This document shows positions 33,508 to 42,430 of a stretch of 64,000 nt of DNA, piece by piece (position 1 is the stretch's first letter; every line of letters starts with the position of its first letter). The notes under the pieces are model-generated. The model was not told where the DNA came from and made no database searches. It worked only from the letters and a program-made list of their open reading frames with translations. Source of the DNA: Streptomyces sp. 71268 (GTDB lineage: Bacteria > Actinomycetota > Actinomycetes > Streptomycetales > Streptomycetaceae); the NCBI RefSeq assembly GCF_029392895.1, contig NZ_CP114200.1, forward strand, positions 1,021,501 to 1,085,500, in the 5' to 3' direction. The position numbers and the translations under genes are program-made.

Positions 33508-33524
33508 AGGTTAGGCTTACCTTA
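33506..33524. promoter_or_regulatory. Iron box (DmdR/IdeR-type operator)
   Basis: TTAGGTTAGGCTTACCTTA differs at two positions from the remembered 19-bp consensus TTAGGTTAGGCTAACCTAA. It overlaps the end of the -10 and the predicted start of transcription of the DUF2470 gene, as expected for an iron-dependent repressor. Confidence 0.72.
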
Positions 33525-33538
33525 GCCGAGGAGAACGC

Positions 33539-34501
33539 ATGTTTCGACCTGGGAGCCCCACATCAAGCACCGCCCAGGGCACGGAGTCAGACGACTCCGG
33601 GCCTGAAGGCACTGAGGTGGGTCAGCCGCGCCCCGCGGAAGACGCCCGGCAACCTACTGCTGCCGAGCGCGTACGAACCCTCGTAGAGTCCAAGGCTACG
33701 GCTTCTCTCGCGATTCCTGGAATCGAGGAGCCCGAGGACTTCACCGCGGGCATCCCGACGGCCCGCACCGTCATGCCCGACGGAGACGTGCTACTGCTGG
33801 TCCCCGGCGGCTCTCCGGCGGCCAGAGCCGCAGCGTACGCCCAGGATGACGACCTCGCGTGCGTGATGGAGATCACGGACGTCGCACCCGTTTCGGTGCC
33901 GTATCGCGTGCGCGGGCGCGCCTGGGTCGCCGGCTGGCTCACCCCGGTACGCGCCGAGGAGCGGGCCGCCTGCGCCATGCTGCTCGCCGAACGCCACCCG
34001 GTGGGCGAGATCCTCGGCATGGACGACGCGCCACACCCGCCCACCGCGCACCGACCCGGCGGGCGTCCCGCCTGGGTGCTGCTGCGACTCGAGGTCGGCG
34101 AGGCGTGCGTGGACGACCTGTGGGGCGCCGAGGGCGTCGAGCCGGACGCCTTCGCCGCCGCGGCCCCCGACCCGCTGGTGGCTCACGAGGCCGACCTCCT
34201 CCAGCACCTGCACTCCGCGCACAGCGAGCAGGTCCAGATGCTCTGCGCGCTCATCGGGGAGCGCGCCAACTGCGGAGCCGCGCGTGAACCTGGCGCACCG
34301 CAGCAGGGGGAGGCGCGCGTGTCGGCCGGACGCGCCGTGCGGGCGGTGCCCGTCGCGCTCGGCCGCTTCGGCCTACGGGTCCGCTTCACCGACTCCACCA
34401 GCCGCTCCTTCGACGCCCGCTTCGACTTCCCGGAGCCGGTGCGTGACGTGACGGAGCTGCGGCGCGCCATGCACACCCTCTTCGAGGCCGCGGCCGAGTA
34501 G
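33539..34501 (+). CDS. Split-barrel/DUF2470 protein, probably iron-regulated
   Basis: 320 residues. An N-terminal disordered stretch (to ~40) precedes a pyridoxamine-phosphate-oxidase-like split barrel (VRTLVESKATASLAIPG, TARTVMPDGDVLLLVPGGSPAARAAAYAQDDDLACVMEITDV). DUF2470 follows from about 216 (HEADLLQHLHSAHSEQVQMLCAL). HugZ-type heme oxygenases share this split-barrel plus DUF2470 plan, so a heme or flavin role is possible. The iron-box-like operator supports a link to iron, but no heme ligand can be assigned from sequence alone. A well-placed GAGGAG fixes the ATG at 33539. Confidence 0.8.
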   Translation: MFRPGSPTSSTAQGTESDDSGPEGTEVGQPRPAEDARQPTAAERVRTLVESKATASLAIPGIEEPEDFTAGIPTARTVMPDGDVLLLVPGGSPAARAAAYAQDDDLACVMEITDVAPVSVPYRVRGRAWVAGWLTPVRAEERAACAMLLAERHPVGEILGMDDAPHPPTAHRPGGRPAWVLLRLEVGEACVDDLWGAEGVEPDAFAAAAPDPLVAHEADLLQHLHSAHSEQVQMLCALIGERANCGAAREPGAPQQGEARVSAGRAVRAVPVALGRFGLRVRFTDSTSRSFDARFDFPEPVRDVTELRRAMHTLFEAAAE

Positions 34502-34645
34502 CCGGCCACCTCAACACCCGTCCGGCGATCCACACGCCCGCGTCCTTCCGCGTCCGCTGCGTCCGCCCTCTCCCGCGTCCGCTCACCCCCCTTCCCCGCC
34601 GACCGCCTCGGCGGCCCGGGCACACCCGACCGGCGGCGACACCTG

Positions 34646-34678
34646 GCCCAACTTCCGCTCACCAGGCGGGAGTTGGGC
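34646..34678. terminator. Terminator between the DUF2470 gene and rarA
   Basis: GCCCAACTTCCGC (34646-34658) and GCGGGAGTTGGGC (34666-34678): 12 of 13 pairs, 7-base loop, between convergent stops. The rest of the 290-base gap shows nothing else. Confidence 0.75.
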
Positions 34679-34791
34679 ATGCCACGACGGCGTGGCGAAC
34701 CGGCCGTGCCGGCTGGCCGGTCAGCCGCGTCGCGCGGCCCCGGGGCGCCGATCGCGCCCGCCGGGGCAGCGTGGCGCCCGCGCGGGCCGGG

Positions 34792-36192
34792 CTACTCGGC
34801 GGCCTTGGCCTCGGACTGCTCGGCGCGCGCGGCCGGGGGCGGCGGGTCGCCGCGCAGCCGGGCCCTGACCCGCTCCACGACGTCGGCGTAGCGCGCCTCC
34901 GCCCCGTACCGCGTCGGCTCGTAGTACCGCTTGCCGTGCACCGCGTCCGGCGCGTACTGCTGCGCGGCGATGCCGCCCGGCAGGTCGTGCGGGTAGAGGT
35001 AGCCCTGCGCGTGGCCGAGCTTCTGGGCGCCCTTGTAGTGGCCGTCGCGCAGGTGCGGCGGGACGGGGCCGGCCAGGCCGGCGCGTACGTCGGCCAGGGC
35101 CGCGTCGATGGCCAGGTACGCGGCGTTCGACTTGGGCGCGAGCGCGAGCGCCACCGTGGCCTGCCCGAGCGCTATCCGGGCCTCGGGGTAGCCGATCAGG
35201 GCCACCGCCTGCGCCGCGGCCACCGCCGTCTGGAGCGCCGTCGGGTCGGCCATGCCGATGTCCTCGCTCGCCGAGATCATCAGCCGCCTGGCGATGAACC
35301 GCGGGTCCTCACCCGCCTCGATCATGCGGGCCAGGTAGTGCAGCGCCGCGTCCACGTCCGAGCCGCGGATGGACTTGATGAGCGCGCTCGCCACGTCGTA
35401 GTGCTGGTCGCCGGCCCGGTCGTACTTCACCGCCGCCCGGTCGACCGCCTCCTCCAGCGTGGCCAGCGTGATCTCCGGCTCGCCCTTGGCTATCGCCGAA
35501 CCCGCGCCCGCCTCAAGCGCCGTCAGCGCCCGCCGGGCGTCGCCGCCGGCGATCCGCAGCAGGTGCGCCTCCGCGTCCTCGGGCAGCTCCACCACGCCGC
35601 CGAGCCCGCGCTCGGCGGTCAGCGCACGCCGCAGCAGGGACCGCAGGTCGTCGTCGGTCAGCGGCTCCAGCGTGAGCAGCAGCGAGCGGGAGAGCAGCGG
35701 GGAGATGACCGAGAAGTACGGGTTCTCCGTCGTGGCCGCGATGAGGGTGACCCAGCGGTTCTCCACGGCGGGCAGCAGGGAGTCCTGCTGGGCCTTGCTG
35801 AAGCGGTGGATCTCGTCCAGGAAGAGCACCGTCTCCCGGCCGTACCCGCCCGAGCTGCGGCGCGCGCCGTCGATGACGGCCCGCACCTCCTTGACGCCGG
35901 CGGTGATCGCCGACAGCTCCACGAAGCGCTTCTGGGTGGCCTGGCTGACGACGTAGGCCAGCGTCGTCTTCCCGGTGCCCGGCGGGCCCCACAGGATGAC
36001 CGACGAGGACCCGGCCGGACCGCCGCTCCCCTCCCCCACCAGCCGACGCAGCGGCGAACCGGGGCGCAGCACGTGCTGCTGCCCCACGACTTCATCGAGC
36101 GTGCGCGGACGCATCCGGACGGCCAGCGGGCTGGCGGCCGGGTCCTTCTCCTGGCGCTCCTCGGCGGCGGCGGTGAACAGGTCTGGCTCCAC
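34792..36192 (-). CDS. rarA: Replication-associated recombination protein A (MgsA/RarA AAA+ ATPase)
   Basis: Clamp-loader-related ATPase that acts at stalled replication forks. 466 residues. [20 protein letters not shown] at the N-terminus, Walker [18 protein letters not shown] near 72, Walker [21 protein letters not shown] near 120, sensor 1 [20 protein letters not shown], and the tetramerisation domain with [13 protein letters not shown] and the [25 protein letters not shown] block (split). GTG start at 36192, predicted to be the first base of the mRNA. A DNA-damage-type promoter lies directly upstream. Confidence 0.97.
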   Translation of the reverse strand: MEPDLFTAAAEERQEKDPAASPLAVRMRPRTLDEVVGQQHVLRPGSPLRRLVGEGSGGPAGSSSVILWGPPGTGKTTLAYVVSQATQKRFVELSAITAGVKEVRAVIDGARRSSGGYGRETVLFLDEIHRFSKAQQDSLLPAVENRWVTLIAATTENPYFSVISPLLSRSLLLTLEPLTDDDLRSLLRRALTAERGLGGVVELPEDAEAHLLRIAGGDARRALTALEAGAGSAIAKGEPEITLATLEEAVDRAAVKYDRAGDQHYDVASALIKSIRGSDVDAALHYLARMIEAGEDPRFIARRLMISASEDIGMADPTALQTAVAAAQAVALIGYPEARIALGQATVALALAPKSNAAYLAIDAALADVRAGLAGPVPPHLRDGHYKGAQKLGHAQGYLYPHDLPGGIAAQQYAPDAVHGKRYYEPTRYGAEARYADVVERVRARLRGDPPPPAARAEQSEAKAAE

Positions 36193-36198
36193 GTGGGA

Positions 36199-36221
36199 AG
36201 CCTATGCCACCGCACTGACAA
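36199..36221 (-). promoter_or_regulatory. SOS-independent DNA-damage (RecA-NDp/PafBC-type) promoter of rarA
   Basis: Minus strand: TTGTCA (36221-36216), 11 bases, TAGGCT (36204-36199). The full stretch reads TTGTCAGTG-CGGTGGCA-TAGGCT, equal to the remembered consensus TTGTCRGTG-N8-TAnnnT. The spacing to the GTG at 36192 implies a leaderless transcript. Confidence 0.75.
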
Positions 36222-36243
36222 CGGGCCGGGGCGACCAACGAGA

Positions 36244-36285
36244 AGCCGGGCCCACCCGATGTTCGCGCCCCGGGTGGGCCCGGCT
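36244..36285 (-). terminator. Terminator downstream of the VKOR-family gene
   Basis: AGCCGGGCCCACCCG (36244-36258) and CGGGTGGGCCCGGCT (36271-36285), perfect 15 bp, 12-base loop, 17 bases past the VKOR stop and just before the rarA promoter. Confidence 0.88.
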
Positions 36286-36302
36286 CGGCCCGGCCTCCTC
36301 GG

Positions 36303-36956
36303 TCAGGCCCAGAGCTGGCTCTTCCACTTGGTGAGGATCAGCATCGCGATGACGCCCATCCACAGCACCGGCAGCACCCAGTGGAACTCCAGGAACCCGC
36401 GGCGCAGCCCCTCGGGCGCCGGCAGGAACCGGTGCTTGACGTTGAACCACGTCACGTAGGAGAACATCAGGATGGTGGCGGCCCAGGCCAGGCAGCACCA
36501 CAGGCACAGCGCGCCGATCTCGTACAGCGACTGGTACTGCAGCCAGGTGCAGAAGCCGACGCCGAACAGGCAGCCGGCGTTCAGGGTCAGCCAGTACCAG
36601 CGCGGGAAGCGCGCGCCAACCAGCACGCCCACGCCCACGGCGATGACGATGCCGTAGGCGACCAGGCCGAGCATGGGGTTCGGGAAGCCGAACGCCTCGG
36701 CCTGGTCGCTCTCCATGATGCTGCCGCAGGAGACGATCGGGTTGATGCTGCAGCCGGGGGTGTAGGTCTTCCCCTCGGCCTTCGCCTCCAGGATGTGGTT
36801 CTTGTCGAGGGTGATGATCCAGGCGGCCAGCAGGCCCGCGGCGCCGGAGAGGATGAGCAACCAGGCGAAGACCCGGCCGCCGCCGACGGCGCCGCCGGGG
36901 GTGGTCTTCTCCGCGTCCCCGTCCGTGTCAGAACGGTGAAGTGCCGAAGTCGTCAT
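36303..36956 (-). CDS. Vitamin K epoxide reductase (VKOR) family membrane protein
   Basis: Membrane thiol oxidoreductase that re-oxidises DsbA-like partners using quinone, supporting disulfide formation outside the membrane. 217 residues with about five membrane helices. The loop pair Cys69 and Cys77 (TPGCSINPIVSCGS) and the active-site C-x-x-C Cys151-Leu-Trp-Cys154 (ALCLWCCLAW) are all present, plus an extra Cys155. No fused thioredoxin domain. ATG 36956. It stands alone between hisS and rarA. Confidence 0.93.
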   Translation of the reverse strand: MTTSALHRSDTDGDAEKTTPGGAVGGGRVFAWLLILSGAAGLLAAWIITLDKNHILEAKAEGKTYTPGCSINPIVSCGSIMESDQAEAFGFPNPMLGLVAYGIVIAVGVGVLVGARFPRWYWLTLNAGCLFGVGFCTWLQYQSLYEIGALCLWCCLAWAATILMFSYVTWFNVKHRFLPAPEGLRRGFLEFHWVLPVLWMGVIAMLILTKWKSQLWA

Positions 36957-37016
36957 AGCGCCATTCGTCTCGTCAGTCGGTCATAGCCCGGTCATTGTGC
37001 ACCAGGCTCCTGTGAA

Positions 37017-38294
37017 TCAACCGCGCCGTGCGCGCAGTTCCTCCACGACGGCGTCCAGGGAGACAGGTGTCTGGTCCCCGCTGGCCAGGTCCTTCAACTG
37101 AACGACGCCCTCGGCGAGGTCGCGTTCGCCCGCCACCAGGGCGAACCTGGCACCGGAGCGGTTCGCGGACTTCATGGCGTTCTTCAGGCCCTTGCCGCCG
37201 AAGGCGAAGTCGGCGGCGACACCGGCCCGGCGCAGGGCTGTGACCAGGTCGAAGAGCACGTCCCTGGCCGCCTCGCCGAGTGGCACCGCGTACACCTCGG
37301 TGGCTGCCGGCAGCTCCAGTTCCACGCCCTCGGCGCGCAGCGCGAGCACCGTGCGGTCCACGCCGAGCGCCCAGCCGACCGACGGCAGGGCCGGGCCGCC
37401 GATCATCTCGGACAGGCCGTCGTAACGCCCGCCGCCGCCCACCGCGGACTGCGATCCGAGCCCGTCGTGAATGAACTCGAACGTGGTACGCGTGTAGTAG
37501 TCGAGCCCGCGCACCAGCTTCTCGTCGTCCTCGAAGACGACGCCCGCGGCCGTCAGCAACTGACGTACGCGCTCGTGGTAGACCTTGCACGCCTCGCACA
37601 GGTGGTCGCGCAGCGCGGGCGCGCCGACGAGTTGCTTGCGCACGGCCTCGCGCTTGTCGTCGAGCACCCGCAGCGGGTTGATCTCGATCCGCCGCCGGGT
37701 GTCCTCGTCGAGGTCGAGTCCGCGCAGGAAGCCCTGCAGCGCCTCGCGGTAGGCCGGCCGGCACTCCTTGTCGCCCAGCGAGTTCAGCAGGAGGCGGAAG
37801 TCCCGCAGCCCCAGCGAGCGGTAGGCGTCCACGGCCAGGATGATCAACTCGGCGTCCAGGGCCGGGTCCTCGGCGCCGATCGCCTCGGCACCGACCTGCG
37901 AGAAGTGCCGGTAGCGGCCCGCCTGCGGGCGCTCGTAGCGGTAGTACGAGCCCGAGTACCAGAGCTTGACCGGCAGGTTGCCGGCCTTGTGCAGGTTGCG
38001 CTCCAGGGCGGCGCGCAGCACGGACGCGGTGCCCTCGGGGCGCAGCGCGAGTTCGGTGCCGCCCTTGGTGGTGAGGGTGTACATCTCCTTGGTCACGATG
38101 TCGGTGGACTCACCGACGCCGCGCGAGAAGAGTTCGACGTGCTCGAAGCCGGGGGTCTCGATGTAGCCGTACCCGGAGCGGCGCAGCGGGGCGGCGAGCG
38201 CCTCGCGGACCGCGAGGAAGGTCGCGGAGTCCGGCGGGGTCAGGTCGTACGTGCCCTTGGGGGCGGTGAAGGCGTTCACGGGGTTGGTCGTCAC
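37017..38294 (-). CDS. hisS: Histidyl-tRNA synthetase
   Basis: Charges tRNA-His. 425 residues, class II: motif 1 region [22 protein letters not shown], motif 2 [20 protein letters not shown], the His-specific [15 protein letters not shown] and motif 3 [27 protein letters not shown] (split), and an anticodon-binding C-terminal domain. The GTG at 38294 overlaps the stop of the upstream hydrolase (GTGA) and has GAGGA upstream; this fits the [17 protein letters not shown] start usual in the genus. Confidence 0.97.
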   Translation of the reverse strand: MTTNPVNAFTAPKGTYDLTPPDSATFLAVREALAAPLRRSGYGYIETPGFEHVELFSRGVGESTDIVTKEMYTLTTKGGTELALRPEGTASVLRAALERNLHKAGNLPVKLWYSGSYYRYERPQAGRYRHFSQVGAEAIGAEDPALDAELIILAVDAYRSLGLRDFRLLLNSLGDKECRPAYREALQGFLRGLDLDEDTRRRIEINPLRVLDDKREAVRKQLVGAPALRDHLCEACKVYHERVRQLLTAAGVVFEDDEKLVRGLDYYTRTTFEFIHDGLGSQSAVGGGGRYDGLSEMIGGPALPSVGWALGVDRTVLALRAEGVELELPAATEVYAVPLGEAARDVLFDLVTALRRAGVAADFAFGGKGLKNAMKSANRSGARFALVAGERDLAEGVVQLKDLASGDQTPVSLDAVVEELRARRG

Positions 38295-39001
38295 ATTCCT
38301 CGTCGCGGGGCGGCCGGGCCGCCTCCGAGGCCGGCGGCCACCTGCCGCAGGTACGGGTTGGTGGCGCGCTCCTGGCCGATGCTGGTCTGGGGACCGTGAC
38401 CGGACAGCACCACGGTCGAGTCGTCGAGCGGCAGGCACACGCGGGCCAGCGACTCAAGGATCTCGGCGTGGTCACCGCCGGGCAGGTCGGTGCGTCCGAT
38501 GGAGCCGGCGAAGAGCAGGTCGCCCGAGAAGAAGACCGACGGGATGTCGGCGCTCTCGGGCAGCCGGAAGGTCACCGACCCCTTGGTATGGCCGGGCGCG
38601 TGCGCGACGGACAGCTCCAGACCGGCCAGGTTCAGGGCCGCGCCGTCGGAGAGCTCCTTGACGTCGTCGGGCTCGCCGACGGTCAGCTCCCCCATCAGCG
38701 GCATCCCGATGGAACGGCCGAGCGCCTTCTCCGGGTCGCTCATCATGTAGCGGTCGGCCGGGTGGATCCAGGCCGGTACGTCGTGCGCCCCGCACACCGG
38801 GACCACCGAGGCCACGTGGTCGATGTGGCCGTGGGTGAGGATGACGGCCACGGGCTTGAGCCGATGCTTGGCGATGGTCTCCGCGACGCCCTCGGCGGCC
38901 TGGTGGCCCGGGTCGATGATCACGCACTCCTCGCCGGCGGCGGGGGCGACCAGGTAGCAGTTGGTCCCCCAGGCCCCGGCAGGGAACCCAGCAATGAGCA
39001 C
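38291..39001 (-). CDS. Metallo-beta-lactamase-fold hydrolase (glyoxalase II-like)
   Basis: 236 residues with the metal signature [12 protein letters not shown] (T-H-x-H-x-D-H), later His in APGHTKGS, the bridging Asp in [16 protein letters not shown] and the last His in [12 protein letters not shown]. This is the YcbL/GloB-like compact type without the C-terminal glutathione domain. The substrate is unknown, probably a small thioester. It is translationally coupled to hisS by a 4-base overlap. GTG start at 39001 with AAGGA upstream. Confidence 0.92.
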   Translation of the reverse strand: MLIAGFPAGAWGTNCYLVAPAAGEECVIIDPGHQAAEGVAETIAKHRLKPVAVILTHGHIDHVASVVPVCGAHDVPAWIHPADRYMMSDPEKALGRSIGMPLMGELTVGEPDDVKELSDGAALNLAGLELSVAHAPGHTKGSVTFRLPESADIPSVFFSGDLLFAGSIGRTDLPGGDHAEILESLARVCLPLDDSTVVLSGHGPQTSIGQERATNPYLRQVAAGLGGGPAAPRRGM

Positions 39002-39300
39002 GATCGTCCTTCAGGTGGTCCGGCGGTCGGCGCGGTGGCCGTGACGCCGGGGCGGAAAGTCGGCGTGCGAAGAGCCTACCTGCGGCGCACGGGCCACAGC
39101 GAACCGCTATACGGTACGGCCATGCGCCGGCGGACGGCCGCCAGCGGGCGGCCAGCGCCACCGGCGGGCGGGGCGGACGGAGGACCGTCAAGGACCCGCG
39201 AGCACGGCACCGGCCAGCGCCGGACAGCCGCGCCGGGGGAAGCGAACACGGCAGACGCCGCGCGGCGATGGCGCGGCGTGACAGTTGAGGAGTAGACCTG

Positions 39301-40122
39301 GTGGTCAGTCAGGAGCAGCGGCGACGGCAGCTCGCCCGCGAGAAGCTGGAGCGTCAGCAGCAGCGCAGGGCGGCCGCTCGGTCCAAGACCCAGAAGCGCA
39401 ACGCCGCGATCGCGGGCGGCATCGTGCTGGCGCTGGTCGCCGGCCTGGTGGTGGCGGCGGTGGGCCTCTTCGACTCGGACGACAAGGACAAGAAGGACAC
39501 CGTCGCCGACCCGTGCGCCAAGCCGGCCCCGGGCGCTCCGTCGGGGCAGACCTGGAAGAAGGAGCCGAAGCTCACGATCGACAGGTCGGCCGAGTACACG
39601 ATGGAGCTGGCGACCACCTGCGGCGACATCACCATCGGGCTGGACGCGAAGAACGCCCCGCACACGGTGAACTCCTTCAACTTCCTGGCCGGCAAGGGGT
39701 ACTTCGACCACACCAAGTGCCACCGGCTGACCGACCAGGGCATCTACGTGCTGCAGTGCGGCGACCCCAAGGGCGACGGCACCGGCACGCCCGGGTACAC
39801 CATCCCGGACGAGAACCTGAAGGACCCGAAGCTCAAGGGGAACGTCTACCCGGCGGGCACGATCGCCATGGCCAACCGCTACAACCCGCAGCCGCCCAAG
39901 GGCGAGAGCAAGAACGAGGACAGCGGCGGCAGCCAGTTCTTCATCGTGTACCAGGACAGCGAGCTGCCTCCGTACTACACGCCGTTCGGCACGCTCAAGG
40001 GCGGCGAGGACGTGTTGAAGAAGATCACCAAGGCTGGCGCGACGGCCCCCGACCCGCAGACGGGGAACACCGCGCCGATCGCCACCGTGGTGATCAACAA
40101 GGCGACCGTCAAGCGGTCTTGA
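39301..40122 (+). CDS. Membrane-anchored cyclophilin-type peptidyl-prolyl isomerase
   Basis: 273 residues. Basic N-terminus, one membrane helix (about 34-56, AAIAGGIVLALVAGLVVAAVGLF), a charged linker, then a cyclophilin domain (TTCGDITIGLDAKNAPHTVNSFNFLAGKGYFD, GGSQFFIVYQDSELPPYYTPFG, split). The orientation puts the isomerase outside the membrane, so it probably helps fold exported proteins. Start GTG 39301 with GAGGAG (39285-39290). The 299-base divergent region to its left holds the promoters of this gene and of the hydrolase; a TATACGGTACGG stretch near 39107 may contain a -10, not assigned. Confidence 0.93.
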   Translation: MVSQEQRRRQLAREKLERQQQRRAAARSKTQKRNAAIAGGIVLALVAGLVVAAVGLFDSDDKDKKDTVADPCAKPAPGAPSGQTWKKEPKLTIDRSAEYTMELATTCGDITIGLDAKNAPHTVNSFNFLAGKGYFDHTKCHRLTDQGIYVLQCGDPKGDGTGTPGYTIPDENLKDPKLKGNVYPAGTIAMANRYNPQPPKGESKNEDSGGSQFFIVYQDSELPPYYTPFGTLKGGEDVLKKITKAGATAPDPQTGNTAPIATVVINKATVKRS

Positions 40123-40420
40123 CGTCGCCGACGAGCGCCGGCGCCGCCCGCGCGGCGCCCCGTCCGCGTGCCCGCGCGCTCCCGCGCGAGAGCGCACTGA
40201 CGCGCGTACTGCGAAATTTCGGTCGCGCTGGATACGGACAGCCGGGCCACCGGTCGCCTATGTTTGCGTTGTGTAGGGTGCCTGCTCCGACGGCTGCCGC
40301 CCTGCCGAATCGGTACCCCAGCAGCTCGTCGGTCCGGCCCGGCGCTGCCAGGCCGGGAGTAAACCGTGGACGATGCCCGCGGGCCGCGCGCCCGCGCCGG
40401 CATCATGTGGAGGAGGCGCT

Positions 40421-41650
40421 GTGAGCAGCGACCCATGGGGCCGCGTCGACGAGACGGGGACCGTGTACGTGCGTACGGCCGATGGCGAGCGGGTCGTCGG
40501 TTCCTGGCAGGCGGGCTCCCCCGAGGAAGCCCTGTCCTACTTCGAGCGCAAGTACGAGGGCCTGGTTGTCGAGATCGGCCTCCTCGAACGTCGGGTGAAG
40601 ACCACCGACCTGTCGGCGAAGGACGCGAGCGCCGCCATCGAGCACCTGCGCCAGCAGGTGGACGAACACCACGCCGTAGGCGACCTGGACGCGCTGCGGC
40701 AGCGGCTCGACAAGCTGGTCCAGACGGTCGAGGCGCGCCGCGAGGAGCGCAAGGCCGCCAAGGCCAAGCAGTCCGACGAGGCGCGCAGGTCCAAGGAGGC
40801 GCTGGTCGCCGAGGCCGAGGAGCTGGCCGCCAGCGAGCAGTGGCGGGCGGCGGGCGAGCGGCTACGGGCCCTGGTGGACACCTGGAAGGGGCTGCCGCGC
40901 CTGGACCGCAAGACGGACGACGAGCTGTGGCACCGCTTCTCGCACGCCCGCTCGGCGTTCTCCAAGCGCCGCAAGGCCCACTTTGCCTCGCTGGACGCCC
41001 AGCGCGAGGAGGCCCGCAAGGCCAAGGAGAAGCTGGTCGCGGAGGCGGAGGCGCTGTCGAAGTCCACGGACTGGGGCCCCACGGCGGCCCGGTACCGCGA
41101 GCTGATGGCGGAGTGGAAGGCGGCCGGGCGCGCGCAGCGCGAGGCCGAGGACGACCTGTGGAACCGCTTCCGGGGCGCGCAGGACGTCTTCTTCCAGGCC
41201 CGTGGCGAGGTGTTCGCTGAGCGCGACGCCGAGCAGCGGGAGAACCTGACGCGCAAGGAAGAGCTCGTCATCGAGGCGGAGAAGCTGCTGCCGGTCACGG
41301 ACCTGAAGGCGGCGCGGGCGGCGTTCCGGTCGATCAACGAGCGCTGGGAGGCCATCGGCCACGTGCCGCGCGACGCCCGGCCGAAGATCGAGGGCCGGAT
41401 GCACGCGGTCGAGCGGGCCATCCAGGAGAGCGAGGAGTCGGAGTGGCGGCGCACCAACCCGGAGGCCCGGGCCCGGGCCGCGGGTCTGACCGGCCAGCTC
41501 CAGGCCGCCGTGGACAAGCTCCAGGAGCAGGTGGACAAGGCCAGGGCGGCGGGCAACAACGCCAAGGCGGACAAGCTCGCCAAGGAGCTTGAGGGCCGCC
41601 AGGCACTCCTCGACCAGGCCCTGAAGGGGCTCCAGGAGTTCGGCGGCTGA
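40421..41650 (+). CDS. DUF349 domain protein
   Basis: 409 residues, cytoplasmic, almost wholly helical with charged coiled-coil character. It has repeated DUF349 units: W-K-G-L-P-R-L-D-R-K-T-D-D-E-L-W-H-R-F near 165, W-K-A-A-G-R-A-Q-R-E-A-E-D-D-L-W-N-R-F near 240 and W-E-A-I-G-H-V-P-R-D near 310. Function is unknown to me; distant relatives have been linked to cell-surface and stress phenotypes. GTG start at 40421 with GGAGGAGG just upstream. The 298-base gap before it holds a possible -10 TAGGGT near 40275; nothing else is clear. Confidence 0.85.
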   Translation: MSSDPWGRVDETGTVYVRTADGERVVGSWQAGSPEEALSYFERKYEGLVVEIGLLERRVKTTDLSAKDASAAIEHLRQQVDEHHAVGDLDALRQRLDKLVQTVEARREERKAAKAKQSDEARRSKEALVAEAEELAASEQWRAAGERLRALVDTWKGLPRLDRKTDDELWHRFSHARSAFSKRRKAHFASLDAQREEARKAKEKLVAEAEALSKSTDWGPTAARYRELMAEWKAAGRAQREAEDDLWNRFRGAQDVFFQARGEVFAERDAEQRENLTRKEELVIEAEKLLPVTDLKAARAAFRSINERWEAIGHVPRDARPKIEGRMHAVERAIQESEESEWRRTNPEARARAAGLTGQLQAAVDKLQEQVDKARAAGNNAKADKLAKELEGRQALLDQALKGLQEFGG

Positions 41651-41688
41651 CGCCGCCGCCCGCCCGCGCGGGCACCTGAAGGCGGTCA

Positions 41689-41732
41689 CGACGAGGGCTC
41701 CGGTACGCGATGGCGTGCCGGGGCCCTCGTCG
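41689..41732 (+). terminator. Terminator of the DUF349 gene
   Basis: 20-base arms 41689-41708 and 41713-41732 with a GATG loop. Two positions pair as G-U in RNA on this strand, the rest are Watson-Crick. Confidence 0.85.
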
Positions 41733-41882
41733 CATGGGGGCGCTGGCGGCGGGCTATCGCGCGTGCCACGGCCCGGACGGGCCGGGGTGGTTGGCCCGCA
41801 CCGGGGCGCACGCGTTCCGGGCGCGCGCCAGCAGGCCGCGGGTTCTCCTGACCCGAGGGCGGTTCGCCAACAGGCCCCGGAG

Positions 41883-42350
41883 TCAGCCCCGTTGGATGCG
41901 TTCAGTCTGTTCGCTCCCGACCTCGGTGATGCGGCGTAGGTACCGCTCGATCACCGCGAGTTCCGGGTCGGTGAAGTCGTCCAGGGCGCGGTCGAAGGCC
42001 CTGCCGGGCTCCGCCCAGGCCGCGTCGACGTCCGGGGCGCGGCGTGCGGTGAGCGAGACCAGCATCTTGCGTCGGTCGTCCGGGTCGGGCTGCCGCGTGA
42101 CGAGGCCGGCCCTCTCCAGCCGGTCCACCAGGCGGGTGGCCGAGCCGGAGGTCAGCCCGGTCAGCTTCGCGATCTCGCCGATGGTACGCGGCCGGGGCTC
42201 CAGGCCGAGCAGGCTCACGCACTGGAGATCCGTCGGGTGCAGGCCGAGCCGCTCGGCCATGGCCTGGTTGAACAGGGTGTAGGCGGCGTGGTGCCGCCGG
42301 GCGGCCGCGGTGACCGCCGCGAGCGCCTCCGCGCGGGTTCCGGTTGACAC
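41883..42350 (-). CDS. MarR-family transcriptional regulator
   Basis: 155 residues, winged helix-turn-helix. RTIGEIAKLTGLTSGSATRLVDRLERAGLVTRQPDPDDRRKMLVSLT (split) is the recognition helix and wing with the conserved D-x-R-K/R. It starts at GTG 42350 and is divergent from the SnoaL-like gene. A palindrome in the shared region overlaps that gene's promoter, so it most likely represses it. The ligand is unknown, probably a small aromatic or phenolic compound as in the family. Confidence 0.93.
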   Translation of the reverse strand: MSTGTRAEALAAVTAAARRHHAAYTLFNQAMAERLGLHPTDLQCVSLLGLEPRPRTIGEIAKLTGLTSGSATRLVDRLERAGLVTRQPDPDDRRKMLVSLTARRAPDVDAAWAEPGRAFDRALDDFTDPELAVIERYLRRITEVGSEQTERIQRG

Positions 42351-42374
42351 ACAGACCTCCGTCGGACTTATATC
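42344..42374 (+). promoter_or_regulatory. Candidate promoter of the SnoaL-like gene
   Basis: TTGACA (42344-42349) inside the first codons of the MarR gene, 18-19 base spacer, TTATAT/TATATC (42368-42374). The AT-rich -10 stands out in this GC-rich window. Confidence 0.55.
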
Positions 42375-42388
42375 TGCGTCACGCAGAT
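42372..42388. promoter_or_regulatory. MarR-type operator
   Basis: ATCTGCG-TCA-CGCAGAT, a perfect 7-bp inverted repeat around a 3-base centre, overlapping the -10/start region of the divergent promoter. A related half-site GATGCAGA follows at 42396-42403. Confidence 0.75.
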
Positions 42389-42430
42389 TATGTGCGATGC
42401 AGAACTTTCTACCACGCCCCAGGAGAACCC

